Assembly: GCA_963573305.1 (NCBI GenBank) | Contig: OY754330.1 | Coordinates: forward strand, 21,362,596 to 21,426,595 | Length of the DNA stretch: 64,000 nucleotides | From: Pyrrhosoma nymphula | Lineage: Eukaryota; Arthropoda; Insecta; Odonata; Coenagrionidae | Direction: 5' to 3' | Shown here: one piece after another, positions 10,178-19,820 of the stretch | Position numbering within the stretch: the first letter of the stretch is position 1 | Layout: every line of letters begins with the position of its first letter | Position numbers and translations under genes: made by a program | The notes under the pieces: model-generated | Told to the model about the DNA's origin: nothing | What the model saw: only the letters and a program-made list of their open reading frames with translations | The model's database searches: none

Positions 10178-11110
10178 CTATGCAAGTTTATCAATGTCAT
10201 CCTCACATCGGATTACAATCCGTTCACTACCGTCAGTTTTTCTCATGAATATATTGCCACCTCGAACCCATAGATATTTTATTTTGCCTGCTCTTTTGAG
10301 GTTTTTCGCTTTAGCATAAAGTTTGCGATTGGTTTGTGTTAAAGATTCATTGACAAAGATAGGTTGATTTGGGACTTCATTCATGTCTATGTCTTTGGTA
10401 GTGAAGTTCCGTTTGACCCTGCGAGCACTTACTATGCGAGAGACGACACTAGATCGTATGAACCGAACAATTACGGGTGCTGGTTTTATGACACCATTAT
10501 TTGCACGAGGTTTCGGCCGAAAACAATAATCTATGTCCATCACTGAAATGTCGATCCCTAATGCACGAGTGACTTTGCACACAACTTCTTCCACTTCTTC
10601 TCCGTCGCACTTAGGAATGCCATGTATTTCAATAACATTTTTTAAGGACTTTTGTTCAGTTTCGTTTACATGCTCCTCCAGCTTAGCTAGTAGTTCGTTC
10701 ACTCGCGTGTTTTCACTGCACAGGACATCGAGTCTATCGCCGAGGTTTGAAATTGCCACATTTACCTTTTCAATGAGCTTCGCGTGATCATCAAGAGAGA
10801 CTTTCCAGGCTGCAATGGTGTTCCTCAGGTCACAATGGTCCGCCTGCAGCTTCTTCATGCGGTCAAGTAGCTCGGCCAGGAGATGACCTTCAACTTTGTG
10901 AAGATCCTCCGTAGTAGGAACTGCTGACTTCGGGCGTACCGGAGTGCTGTCATCTCGAAGAGCCCGAGCTGAAGTAACGCACGTTGGGCAAGTCCACGTT
11001 GACTGGAGTTCTTTCAATGCAAGAACGTCGTCTTCGTCGTCAGGATCGTTGTGCTTAAAGTAGTTTTCGATGTATTCTGCTATTTCCGGCTCGGTCTCCC
11101 CATACGGCAC
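10178..11110 (-). CDS. CR1-like ORF1, nucleic-acid-binding protein, 5'-truncated (310 codons)
   Basis: The open frame runs 310 codons to a TAG at 10,180-10,178. The codon at 11,110 is GTG, not ATG, and no ATG occurs between it and an upstream in-frame stop, so I read the N-terminus as missing. Residues 39-44 (WTCPTC) look like the last Cys pair of a PHD-type zinc finger whose first half is lost. Residues about 70-155 are a heptad-rich coiled coil. Residues about 156-310 resemble the C-terminal domain shared by insect CR1/Jockey ORF1 proteins and the baculovirus FP family (NVIEIHGIP near the start, TNRKLYAKAKNLKR and YLWVRGGNIFMR near the end). ORF1 proteins of this type bind element RNA and act as chaperones. 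The truncated copy may not be translated normally. Confidence 0.85.
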   Translation of the reverse strand: MPYGETEPEIAEYIENYFKHNDPDDEDDVLALKELQSTWTCPTCVTSARALRDDSTPVRPKSAVPTTEDLHKVEGHLLAELLDRMKKLQADHCDLRNTIAAWKVSLDDHAKLIEKVNVAISNLGDRLDVLCSENTRVNELLAKLEEHVNETEQKSLKNVIEIHGIPKCDGEEVEEVVCKVTRALGIDISVMDIDYCFRPKPRANNGVIKPAPVIVRFIRSSVVSRIVSARRVKRNFTTKDIDMNEVPNQPIFVNESLTQTNRKLYAKAKNLKRAGKIKYLWVRGGNIFMRKTDGSERIVIRCEDDIDKLA

Positions 11111-12250
11111 TTCCGTACATGACGATGGGTTTTATCACCCCATTGTATGCTTGCATAATGGATTTGTTTCCATAAAGAGTACGGCAGTATCTCCTAGCGG
11201 CATGGAAACCTTTCTTCATTTCGGTCGTTAGGCATGTGCTTGAAAGTTTAGGCTCTCATCTACGTAAACACCGAAATATTTGAAGCTTTGGCTTCTCTTC
11301 ATTTGTTTCTAATTCATTTTGATGCTGGGGTTTCTACTTAGCTTGCTTCCGAAAACCACAAGTTTGCTTTTGGCCATGGAAAGCTTGAGCTTACACTCAT
11401 ATGCCCAGTTTTCAACAATACGCATGTAGACCATTGCCTTGTTTTCCATATCCCTCCGCGTGTTGGCTCTGACCAGAATTGCTGAGCCATCCGCATAAGC
11501 AATTAACTCGCAGTTCTCTGGGAGGTTACTTCTTAATAAACGGTTTATTACTAGGTTCCAGACCAGGGGTCCTAAAACAGAGCCCTGAGGGCATCCTTTT
11601 GTGGCTGTTTTCTGTGCTTCTTCGTGGTTGGTTTTAAGAAATATCTTTCTGTCTCTTAAATAACTCTTGAAAACATTAATGATATTTCTCGGTGCATTTA
11701 TTCTTTTTAGCTCATCAATGGCCGTGGGCCACCATACGGAGTCGAAAGCTCCTTGGATATCTACGAAAATTCCAATAAAATAATTTTCCGTGCTTTCCTT
11801 GATGTAGTTTCTTAGCCTGAGAATTGCTTCTTCCGCATTTCTTCCTTTTATGAATCCTAATTGCCGGTCATGGTACAGATTTTCCATTCTGACAGCTTGC
11901 TCCAAATTGTTCTTGATCATTCTTTCCAAGTTCTGGGAGTAGCGCTAACGGCCGGTATGATTCCATATTTGCGATGTCTCGGTCCTTCGATTTTAATATT
12001 GTAGCAAGATTTCTCACTTTCCAGCACTTTGGGAAATATCCAAAGAGCAGGCAATCATTTGCAATGGAGAGTAGTAAATCCTCAAGTAGCGGGCTCAGTT
12101 CTGTAATGACGATTCCAGGTATCCCGTCGTATCCTGGTGCTTTGTTTTTCTTTATTCACTCGATGGCGCTTTGTACTTTTTCAAGTGAGAATGGTGCTGC
12201 ATCATCTCTGTCCGGTACATCATCGTATTACTTTCTATCCCCCACATGAA
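11108..12250 (-). pseudogene. Outer R1-like reverse transcriptase, frameshifted and with lost catalytic Asp
   Basis: RT motifs can be read on the - strand in order: KAPGYDGIPG and ILKSKDRD at about 12,000-12,150; then, after a frameshift near 11,930, a 206-codon open block (11,929-11,309) with FVDIQGAFDSVWW, GCPQGSVLGPLVWN and LIAYADGSAIL. A TAG at about 11,309 is followed in the same frame by SFKYFGVYVDESLNF. After one more shift comes a YCRTLYGNKSIM...VMYGSAVWG block ending at about 11,105, where the CR1-like element begins. The catalytic YADD reads YADG, so the second Asp is lost. The order and motifs are those of R1/LOA-group ORF2. Confidence 0.85.
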
Positions 12251-12830
12251 TTTCATCGTCCACCTCTTCGTCAGGTAGGATGGTGTTTAGCATATTAGCA
12301 AGGTGTTCTCTGAGTAGTGGGATGTGTTCGTCTACATATTGAGCTGTTCCTTGGGTGGTAGGCAACTTCAGATTTTCGGAGAATAGTTTATAAACAAAGC
12401 CCCACACGTTCTTTCCAAAATTCTTTTGTACAAAATTTTTCCAGCTTTGGTCTTTTGCTGAGTAAATGGCTTCTTTGTAGGCCTTTCATTTTCTGATATA
12501 GGCTTCATTATGTGCTGCATTGTCTTCCCATCGGCTTCTTTATAGTCGTCTTTGAAGATTTTTGAGTTCTTTCTTCTTTTGGGTTAAGTCATCGTTCCAC
12601 CATGGGGTTTTTCGGGTTATCTTTTTGAGCTTTGGTACGCTCATTTACATGGCTTCTTGGACTGCCTTTGTTAATTACTCTGTTCTTGCATCCAGGTTTT
12701 CAACATTGGGGTCCAGATGACTTCTGTTTCAAGCTGTTGTAGTCTCCAGAGAAGTTCGGCCTCACATGCTGCCCAGTTCGCTCTTTTAAGTGCAAACCTG
12801 GAAGTCAGTTCCGCTTCCTTTACTGCCCCA
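11930..12830 (-). pseudogene. Outer R1-like ORF2, linker between endonuclease and RT, degenerate
   Basis: This stretch connects the endonuclease and RT remnants on the - strand and can be followed only by switching frames. Short recognisable pieces include SDHQLITFEVSG just above 12,830 and a charged linker rich in Lys and Glu. Open frames on the + strand here are shadows. The number of frame changes shows long neutral decay. Confidence 0.6.
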
Positions 12831-13490
12831 CTCACTTCGAAAGTGATTAACTGATGGTCGCTGTTTATGACACCTGGTTATACCCGCCATTTTCTGACAT
12901 CACGCACAATGTTGCATGTCACAAGTGTTTGGTCAATGTTCGATTCTCCTTGGGGTCCTGAGAAGGTCGAGGCATTACCAGGTTCATTGATTAAGTACAG
13001 GTCCGTATCCATAGTTAAATTTTCAAGTTGAAGTCCTCTGTCGTCAGTGTTATTGCTAAACCAGATCACATTTTTTTAGCTAGAGTCTACTCCGACAGTT
13101 AAAATTTTCCCCGGGAAGGAATTTACAATGGTTTTGAGGTGTCTAATTACAGGATTAATCTCTTCACTTGGGGGAAAGTAGGCACTGACAAATATAATAG
13201 AGCAATTCCCAGTGTTCACTTCTGCAATCGCAAAATTTCGGGATGTGAGCGAGCTAATTACCAGGATATCCAGGTTCTCGTTAAAAAAAATTGCAGCGTT
13301 CGGTTTTGTATTTCCTGTGACTATGACTTTACTTCGTATTCCCATTCCTGGAATTTTCCAGGTTCCTCCAGGTCGTATTGAGTAAGGCTCCTGGGCCAAA
13401 ACTATATCCAGGTTTATTGTTTCTGATGCAATCTTCGTTTCCGCTAGGGGTATTCTAGCCCCTTGAATATTAATCTGTCCAATTTTAGGG
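12830..13490 (-). pseudogene. Outer R1-like endonuclease domain with in-frame stop
   Basis: The reading starts just after the ORF1 stop with IGQINIQGARIPLAET, then LAQEPYSIRPGGTW, VSAYFPPSEE, a GVDSS active-site segment, and after the stop IWFSNNTDDRGLQLENL and SDHQLI. These are the Asn, Glu, Asp and SDH positions of an APE-type endonuclease. The GVD...W form of the Asp motif resembles R1-clade proteins. A TAA at 13,076-13,078 falls inside the Asp motif, so no complete enzyme can be made. Confidence 0.8.
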
Positions 13491-13501
13491 TTTTTTTATC
13501 C

Positions 13502-14046
13502 CTAATTTTTTCTTTTCTTAAGTGAATCTATTCTGCTCTTATTTACTGGACATTCCAAATCAATGGCTTCATGCACGCAATTTCCCTCATTCCTCTTCTT
13601 ACAATTATTGCAGACCGGATCTTGCTTTTTGTTTAGACAGACTGCACATTTATGAGTTTCCGCACAGTGAGAGCAACTTTCCTGATTCCGACAGTCCCTT
13701 GCTAGATGCCCAAATCCATTTCGTATAAACACCTAGCGAAACTGATGTAGTCACTTATTTTGTGACTTTCATAGTCTAAGAATACTCTTCCATTATATTT
13801 TAGGGTTTTTCTAGTTTCTGGGTCAATTTCAATCGCCCAGTTGGTTCTATCTGATTGCGGTTTCCCAAAATTGAAAACGATTTTGACCTTTAAGGATTCA
13901 AGCAGGTTGTTTTGGTTATTAATGGCTTCCAGTAATATATCTTCCGTGACGGTCCTCTTAACACCGAATATTGCTATTCGCGGATCAGGCTTTTCAGGTG
14001 TTTTTGCGACGAGAATTTTCCCCTTGAAAATCTCACATTCTTTCAT
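13502..14046 (-). pseudogene. Outer R1-like ORF1 (gag-like), C-terminal part with zinc knuckles
   Basis: Two overlapping open blocks in different frames (14,046-13,702 and 13,732-13,502) join through a frameshift at about 13,730. The first contains PRIAIFGVKRTVTEDILLEAI and WAIEIDPETRK, the usual fold before the knuckles. The second carries GFGHLARDC, CSHCAETHKC and CAVCLNKK...CNNC, a series of Cys/His knuckles typical of R1-type ORF1 that bind element RNA. The usual protein is far longer, so the N-terminal half is missing. The start at 14,046 coincides with the edge of an RTE-like tail fragment. Confidence 0.8.
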
Positions 14047-14095
14047 CTTTCATCACAACCTATCTCTAACTGGTAGATTACTCTTATGAATGAAA
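14042..14095 (+). mobile_element. Short RTE-like 3' UTR fragment
   Basis: CTTTCATCACAACCTATCTC and AACTGGTAGATTACTCTTATG match the 3' UTR at about 229-275 at roughly 40 of 46 positions. Only the terminal piece is present, and its left edge abuts the truncated 5' end of the outer R1-like element. Either the tail is a very short 5'-truncated insertion, or the R1-like element inserted next to it. Confidence 0.6.
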
Positions 14096-17000
14096 TTAAA
14101 AATATTATGAAATACCAACGATATATGATGATCTAATCATAACTAAAATATCTGCTATAAGTGAAACGCGTTACGAAATTAACACAGTGCCTAAAAACTG
14201 CTAACATTCGTATTGTATTACCTCGGGTATTTTGGTAAACAGTAACAATAAAATAATTCTATTAATGTCAAAAAGTTGCTTGATGGAAATTCTTCCACAA
14301 AAATTAATGTGAGCCCAAAGATTTCATTTCTTTCCAATTTTTCTGCCGTAAAAGTCATTTTCAGATATTCACAGAAATACAGATACATATATAACTAATA
14401 AAGCATACTGTTCATACAGAGAGAACGATGGAATACTCGCGATGTGGAACAAATACTGAAAACGTATTTTAACAGTGATATGCCATCAGTAATCCGAAGA
14501 ACAGATTTCTTAATGAGATATATAATCACAAAATAAAAATTGCTTTCGCTTAATTTGACTATCAACGATATTCTCACGTGGTTGACCATTCTCGATAATG
14601 ATGAGTCAGGACAACATATAAAAAAAAACCATTAAAACAGCATATAAACTTATCAAAAAGATAACTTACGAACAATATGTTGTAGTACAAAGTATACGCT
14701 GAATAAAATTCAATTGTTTCAACCTCCAACTACCAGGAAAAAACGAAGAAATACATGGGAAAAATTTGTATTTCACTCAAGTCTTATTTAATTTTCACTA
14801 ACTATGTATATCACCTGCTCTATTTCTATTGATAGTAGAACCAAGGTTCAGCTTTCCAACAGATTAAAACAAAACATTTAGTCTACACCTATCTTTAGTG
14901 TGCACAAAACTTTATTCACAAATCCATAATTAAAGGCTGGTGTCCGATCCCTCCTACCTCCAAGTGGTGGTTCACTCTGAAATACCGAAGACTCAGGTGT
15001 AATCTCTATCAATTTACTCTCTCCATTTGGTTCTGATATTAAGTTTCAGAGCGAAAGATCCAAGGAAATTCAGGGAAAAAGTCATCTATAAGGAGAGAAG
15101 CTTGCAGGGATGGAGCGAGAGATGATAGGACGGATTGGAAAGAGACGAGGGAATGGCGCGAGGCGGAAGGAAGGACGATATAAAAGCGGGAAGGAGCGAT
15201 CTCTACCGCCCTCCCCTTTAGCCCTTAGCCCCACCTCCCCCCGTGAAATGTGATCGGGTGGGTGGGGGGAATTTAAGGGGGGCGTACAGGGGGGGGGCAC
15301 GACCAAGAAGAGAGAAGGGGGATCTGAAGAAGTGAGTGCCTTCACATTTACGGTCGAAAACGATTGGGCAGAGTTAAAGGGATCGGCCGATCGAAGGGGG
15401 TGAATAAACGGCTGAATATGAAAGGGGTTCCGCGGCAAGCGACTGAGATAGGGTTACCCAGGAAAGGTATTATAAAGGAAGGGTTAGATACTTTATCCCA
15501 AATTCCCTCAGGAAAAGTGCCGCTTCACTCACTTGACTTGTCATACCCGATATGACGGCAGATTCTCATGCTGCCGCCTGGGAAACAAACTCTGGGATCC
15601 TAAGTGTATTTTGATTTCCTTTCCTCATCTTCAAATGCTTGAAGTAAGATTAGGATACTTCGACAAGGGACGAGTTTTCTCTATGTTGGTTCAAGACGAG
15701 GCATGATCTTCTGAGGGAATTCATCCACCCGATAGATGCCAGTATTTTTGGGTTTGCCACCGCGATCGTTGCTTTTGCTAACAGCAGTCCTTTTTCTAAC
15801 TGGCATCCGTATATGGGCAAAAATGTCTTCACGAAAATCGATGAACGCGGTGTAAATCAGAATACCCTGGCATCTTCGCTGCAACGCCGCGAAAACCTAC
15901 GATTGAACATCGTAGATCTCGATATATTTTAAATGTTGCAATGTGGCTAAAATCACTCCGTCGGGGAACTATGCCAGTTCATTTATAGCCATTATCGCTT
16001 CCAAAGAACACTTTGAAAATTTCGTTCACGGTTACTTTCCCGTGATCGTAATTAGTTTCCCTTAAAAAAAGCAAATTCGTCAAAATAACGTAACTGGATA
16101 AGTGCATAAAATTGCAGAAATATTTTGAATAAATTTCGGCAACCCACAATTTCTTGCTGAAAAATTACCAATTCAAAGCCTCGCGTTCAGAATAAAGTTC
16201 ATTCATAAGTTATACATTGATGATAAAATAAGCAATGCAAAGTGCTAACATAAGATAAAAATGTAAAGTTTCGGTAGAAACACCGACCAAACTTTGATTT
16301 CAATGACTTTCCAAACTGAAATAACTTAAAAAAAGCAATAAAAAATATGAGGCTAGGGTGAGATTATGAGTTAGAGTGATTTCCTCCAGAGGACGAGTAT
16401 TTCTAGGGAAATGAAAGATAAAATGATAAAAAAGTCAAATCGGAAATAATGGAATCCTGAACTGTTGGAATTAATTGAAGGAGAAGAGGAAGTACTAGAG
16501 ATGAGACTAGCAACAGGGGCATGAGCAAGTGGGAACTGGTGATTGATAAGAAAATTCAAGGGGCTCGAAATATCTACCGGAAACATGCCTGGGAAATTCC
16601 TGAATAAGAAAAAAAATAAATATTGGCCTCAATCAATCATGGATTCAATTAATGCAGTTGATACTTCTTAATTTTGGCTTTCGCACAAAAATGAGTTCCA
16701 ATATAAAATCAGTGAACATGTATACCCACACTACGCTAATGATACAATCAAAAGTTATTTAATTTCACATCGCCTTTAAAAAGTGAACAGGTGATCCCAC
16801 ATCCTGATCGACAGCTCGCTAAATCAATTGAATCAGCTGATGGATGTCCAGGATCACACGAAATCACGCTTAAGCCTATGTATTCATGAATATTGACAGG
16901 AAACTGGGCCATAAAACATTATTTGAATGACTTTATTGATCGGACGGATGACTCTGGAACGGGAAATTCCCTATAGTAGAATAATGGCTACTCTCTCACC

Positions 17001-17690
17001 TCTATTCGGCGAATATGTAATAAATTTTATGACATATCTGAAGTTAACATTGTTAATCTCAATGCAGATGACACATGTGGAAAAAATATCATCACCATTA
17101 AAACGCTCTCAAAATTTGAGGGAATAAACAAATAAGCGTCACCACTAATTTGAAAAGGAATCATGGAGTAATGAACTCATCAAGTTTCTTTAAGTTTATC
17201 TCGATCAAAGTGCGTTTCCAACGCAAGATCCAATAATTTAATCATTCTCTTATTTTGGCAAGCATAGGTAAATCATGAATTACTATCCCCCTCCGGTCAC
17301 TTAATTCAAAATGCTCATTCGAACGCGGGGGAGTCCTTCACGCTCCCACAGTTCCTCGCCCACACCTCTCAAACGGTTAAGTTGGCACCTCTCCTCTTCC
17401 GGCCACACATCATCTTAAACTCCAAAAACGCCACTCTCCCTTCCTTATCCTCGGCCCCTCCGACATTGGCCATCTTCCAGGGCTCCCTCCCTCCCCATTC
17501 ACCCGCTCTCCATTTTATTCTGCTCCGTTCCACAACCTCCACGTGATATGCTCTCAGCCCTTACTTTCCTCTCCCGAGACTTCCACTTCTTCCAAAAACA
17601 CCAGCTTACCTCCGACACTTCTCCCCACTTATAACATTCTCCCCATCAAGTACATCCTCCATCTTCTATTAATTACTAATTCCACGGTCG
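14096..17690. other. AT-rich DNA with no recognisable gene, one purine-rich block
   Basis: Short open frames only. A purine-rich tract with a G-rich core (GGGGGGGCACG near 15,292) spans about 15,060-15,330, and a pyrimidine-rich stretch spans about 17,320-17,660. No family signature was seen in any frame. Confidence 0.5.
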
Positions 17691-18275
17691 ATGAGTATTT
17701 ATCTATTTAAAACATTGTTCACATACAGCAGTAGCGCCAATTTACAGTGAAACATTTAACAATAAACATGACAGAGGACAAAAATGCAATAACAACATAA
17801 AAATCAACAACGCTGAGCCCAACATGGAAAGGGGAAATATTTAATTTGTTGACAGGTGGGACAGCTTGGGTGGTGAAATGGTTACATGATAAATAAAAAG
17901 GATCGACAGTGTGAGGGAGTGAATTAAGAAGGGAGGAGAGGCGAAATAAAGGTGAGCTATGGGTGAGTGATATTCTAGGAATAGGGCGGGTGGAGTAGTG
18001 AATGCGTGCGGGTGGATCGAGTTGGTATCCTAAAGTTGAAGAGAGAAAGCAGTTCAGGGCAGTAAATGGTCGAGTTAAGGGTGTTGTGGAGGAGTTTTAA
18101 ATCAGTTTTAAGTATGTGGTTTTGGAGATTAGAAATGGAAAGAGAAGACAGAATAGCATTTGAGGACATATTGCGGAAATGTGGGAATCTGTGTTTGACT
18201 ATTTTGGCAAAGAAATGGGGGATGCAATCAAGGGATTTTAGATTAGTCGGGGCTGATATGGACCATATTTAATAA
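17690..18275 (-). pseudogene. 3' end of a CR1/Jockey-like retrotransposon, 5'-truncated
   Basis: On the - strand a frame runs from about 18,260 to a stop near 17,975. It contains SLDCIPHFFAKIVKHRFPHF, then DLKLLHNTLNS and YCPELLSLFNFRIPTRSTR. The DL..L+..LN....CPELL....FR+P...TR pattern is the hallmark of the C-terminus of many insect CR1/Jockey-like RT proteins. About 280 nt of 3' UTR follows, ending in AATAGATAAATA near 17,690. No RT core is present, so this is a 5'-truncated copy. It is not the same family as the 7-11 kb element, which has a different C-terminus. Confidence 0.7.
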
Positions 18276-18346
18276 ATTAAACATTATCACGTTCGTCATA
18301 TGGACCTCACATTTACTTAAAAAGGGAAGTAATATCGAGTTTAGGT

Positions 18347-18487
18347 CAAAAATTAAAATCAGCTTTTCATTACCAACGCTCCGGAAATTAATTTATTCCA
18401 TCTTCAGGGCTAAATAAAAATATGCGGTGGTTAAAATAAACTAATTTCCGAAACGTTGGCAAATAATAGCTGATTTTAATTTTTAAA
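18347..18487. mobile_element. Inverted-repeat Penelope-like terminal fragment with hammerhead-like core
   Basis: Two arms of about 50 bp (18,347-18,397 and 18,435-18,486) are imperfect inverted repeats; both contain the CCAACG / CGTTGG and AAATTAATTT / AATTT motifs. On the - strand, 18,411 to 18,370 reads GCC-CTGAAGA-T, a GGAA...TTTCC stem, then GGAGCGTTGG. This is the same order as the better hammerhead-like motif at 34,045-34,088, but with GAAA changed to GGAG. The right arm keeps CCGAAACGTTGGC. I read it as a PLE terminal remnant. Confidence 0.5.
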
Positions 18488-19200
18488 CTACGGCACCGAG
18501 TATTAGAACTTCTATTAACAGATTTTGAAAAGTAGCTATTTTTCCGATAGTCAACAAAAACTAACGCACATTTATCAATCTCCTATATCCCAGTTTTTCT
18601 TGACTATTTCCTGCATCAAAATTAGAAAAAAAACAGTCCCGAAAAAAGAAACAGTCATTTCCTGCATCAGTCCAAGGGAAAAATCATCGAGACAATGGTG
18701 TAATATAGATTTGTGTGTGTTGTAGAAAGTGAACTTCACACCATTTTTAAATATTGAACAAAGAACTGTTAGTTAATTAGAGTGACGACCTTCATTCAAC
18801 TTACATTGTCACAGCATTAATATTTGCATTCTCCGAACGACAAAGCAAAATCTGTACACTCAGATTCCGGAGTAGTAGGCAGTAACAATTTTTATGTAAA
18901 TTGTAATTTTATTTTCATATCCTAACCTGATAAAAATTTTAAATTCTCATCCCATATCCGTACTTATTTTCACAAGTTAGTTCTGTCTTCAGACGATAAC
19001 ATTCCATTTTCTAGGACACCCAACAAAATTCAGCTTCGTTTCCGTTTTGGCTACTTCGTGTAATTTTGGAGTGCATTTAAACGAGTACATTAAAACATGA
19101 CGATCCGAATGAAGAAGGTCTCTAAACCTTTGTCATGGAAGTCAACCAGTGACTTCCTGTATGTCATCGTTATCTGTCCTTTCGGTCCAGCCCCTCTTCA
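18488..19200. other. AT-rich DNA, nothing recognised
   Basis: No open frame with a family signature and no convincing repeat or RNA structure were seen. Confidence 0.5.
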
Positions 19201-19620
19201 TATAACTCTGCCCGTCCCTTAAGCCCTCCTCACCCGCCCCTGCCCTTTAAGCCTCCATCCGACGCCCATCCTCGGCTCAGCCACACAACCCTCGCCCCTT
19301 CTCGTCCGCCGCCTCTTGTCATCCCTTCCAATCACACACGTGTTCTTTATCCAACCCTCGGGGAGTCTCCACCCCCATAATGGAGAACCTGTGTCCGAAG
19401 TCATGCGGAGGCTGGCTGGACTCCCCACTCCCAAGGAGGGACGCGAGGGAGTGCGCTGCTGCGGATGGACCGACCGGGGGGTCGCGGGCCCGTCCTGCGG
19501 GGGCCAACAAGGGGGGTTAAGAGGAGAGAGATCCGACCCGACTGCTGACACTGAGATCGCTCTCGGATTTATTTTCTCCTGAGCCTCGCCTTGTGCTTTT
19601 TTTCTCTCTTTCTCCTTGGT
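19200..19620. other. CpG-rich block
   Basis: This is much richer in G, C and CpG than its surroundings (GACGCGAGGGAGTGCGCTGC, GACCGACCGGGGGGTCGCGG), followed by a GA-repeat at 19,647-19,680. Both strands have open frames of 60-210 codons, but they share composition rather than any known motif. It could be an unmethylated island or a 5' gene region; no exon can be supported. Confidence 0.35.
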
Positions 19621-19756
19621 CCGGAACACGCGCGCCTCGTGCCTCTGAAGAGAGAGAGAGAGAGGCAGAGAGAGGAGTCTCTTCCCGCGTGTCCCAGAAT
19701 GTCGGAAGAGAGGCTTTGGGGTGGAATTGGTTGGTGCTCTCCAGGAGGGAAGCACG

Positions 19757-19806
19757 TGGAATTCTGGGAAAGCGTCCAGTTGCGAGGACACGTTGAGAGA
19801 GGATGT
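19757..19806 (+). repeat. 48-bp direct repeat, left copy
   Basis: GAATTCTGGGAAAGCGTCCA and the bases after it (GTTGCGAGGACACGTTGAGA) recur at 20,800-20,850 with about four mismatches. The two copies bracket interspersed-repeat copy 1. They are absent around copy 2, so they are not part of that repeat. Confidence 0.7.
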
Positions 19807-19820
19807 GTGTGTTGGATGTT

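Larger units (their letters stand above)
6856..11110 (-). mobile_element. Inner CR1-like (Jockey superfamily) non-LTR retrotransposon, nearly complete and young
   Basis: This element sits in the same orientation inside the outer R1-like element. From 5' to 3' on the - strand it has an open ORF1 without an ATG (11,110-10,178), a 6-nt gap, an intact 950-codon ORF2 (10,171-7,319), a 460-nt 3' UTR and an ATT microsatellite tail (6,880-6,856). The 5' end lies near 11,100-11,110, where the reading changes from outer-element RT sequence to inner ORF1. No start codon is present in the ORF1 frame before a stop in the outer sequence, so the element is 5'-truncated. No clear target-site duplication is visible. 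The lack of stops in both ORFs implies a recent insertion. Confidence 0.88.
6190..14046 (-). mobile_element. Outer R1-like non-LTR retrotransposon, decayed, 5'-truncated, interrupted by a CR1-like insertion
   Basis: Reading the - strand from 14,046 downwards gives, in order: the end of a zinc-knuckle ORF1, an APE-type endonuclease, a reverse transcriptase ending near the VMYGSAVWG motif at about 11,105-11,131, then after the insertion the C-terminal CCHC region (6,826-6,246). This order is that of R1/LOA-type elements. About 3.5 kb of the element remains once the 4.25-kb insert is set aside. It has several frameshifts and in-frame stops, so it is an old dead copy. ORF1 begins abruptly at 14,046 where an RTE-like tail fragment starts, so the 5' part is missing. 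R1 versus a neighbouring clade (LOA, I) cannot be settled by eye. Confidence 0.82.

Noticed and set aside
11974..12249. 91-codon + strand ORF
   Set aside because: Shadow of the R1-like RT coding region on the - strand.
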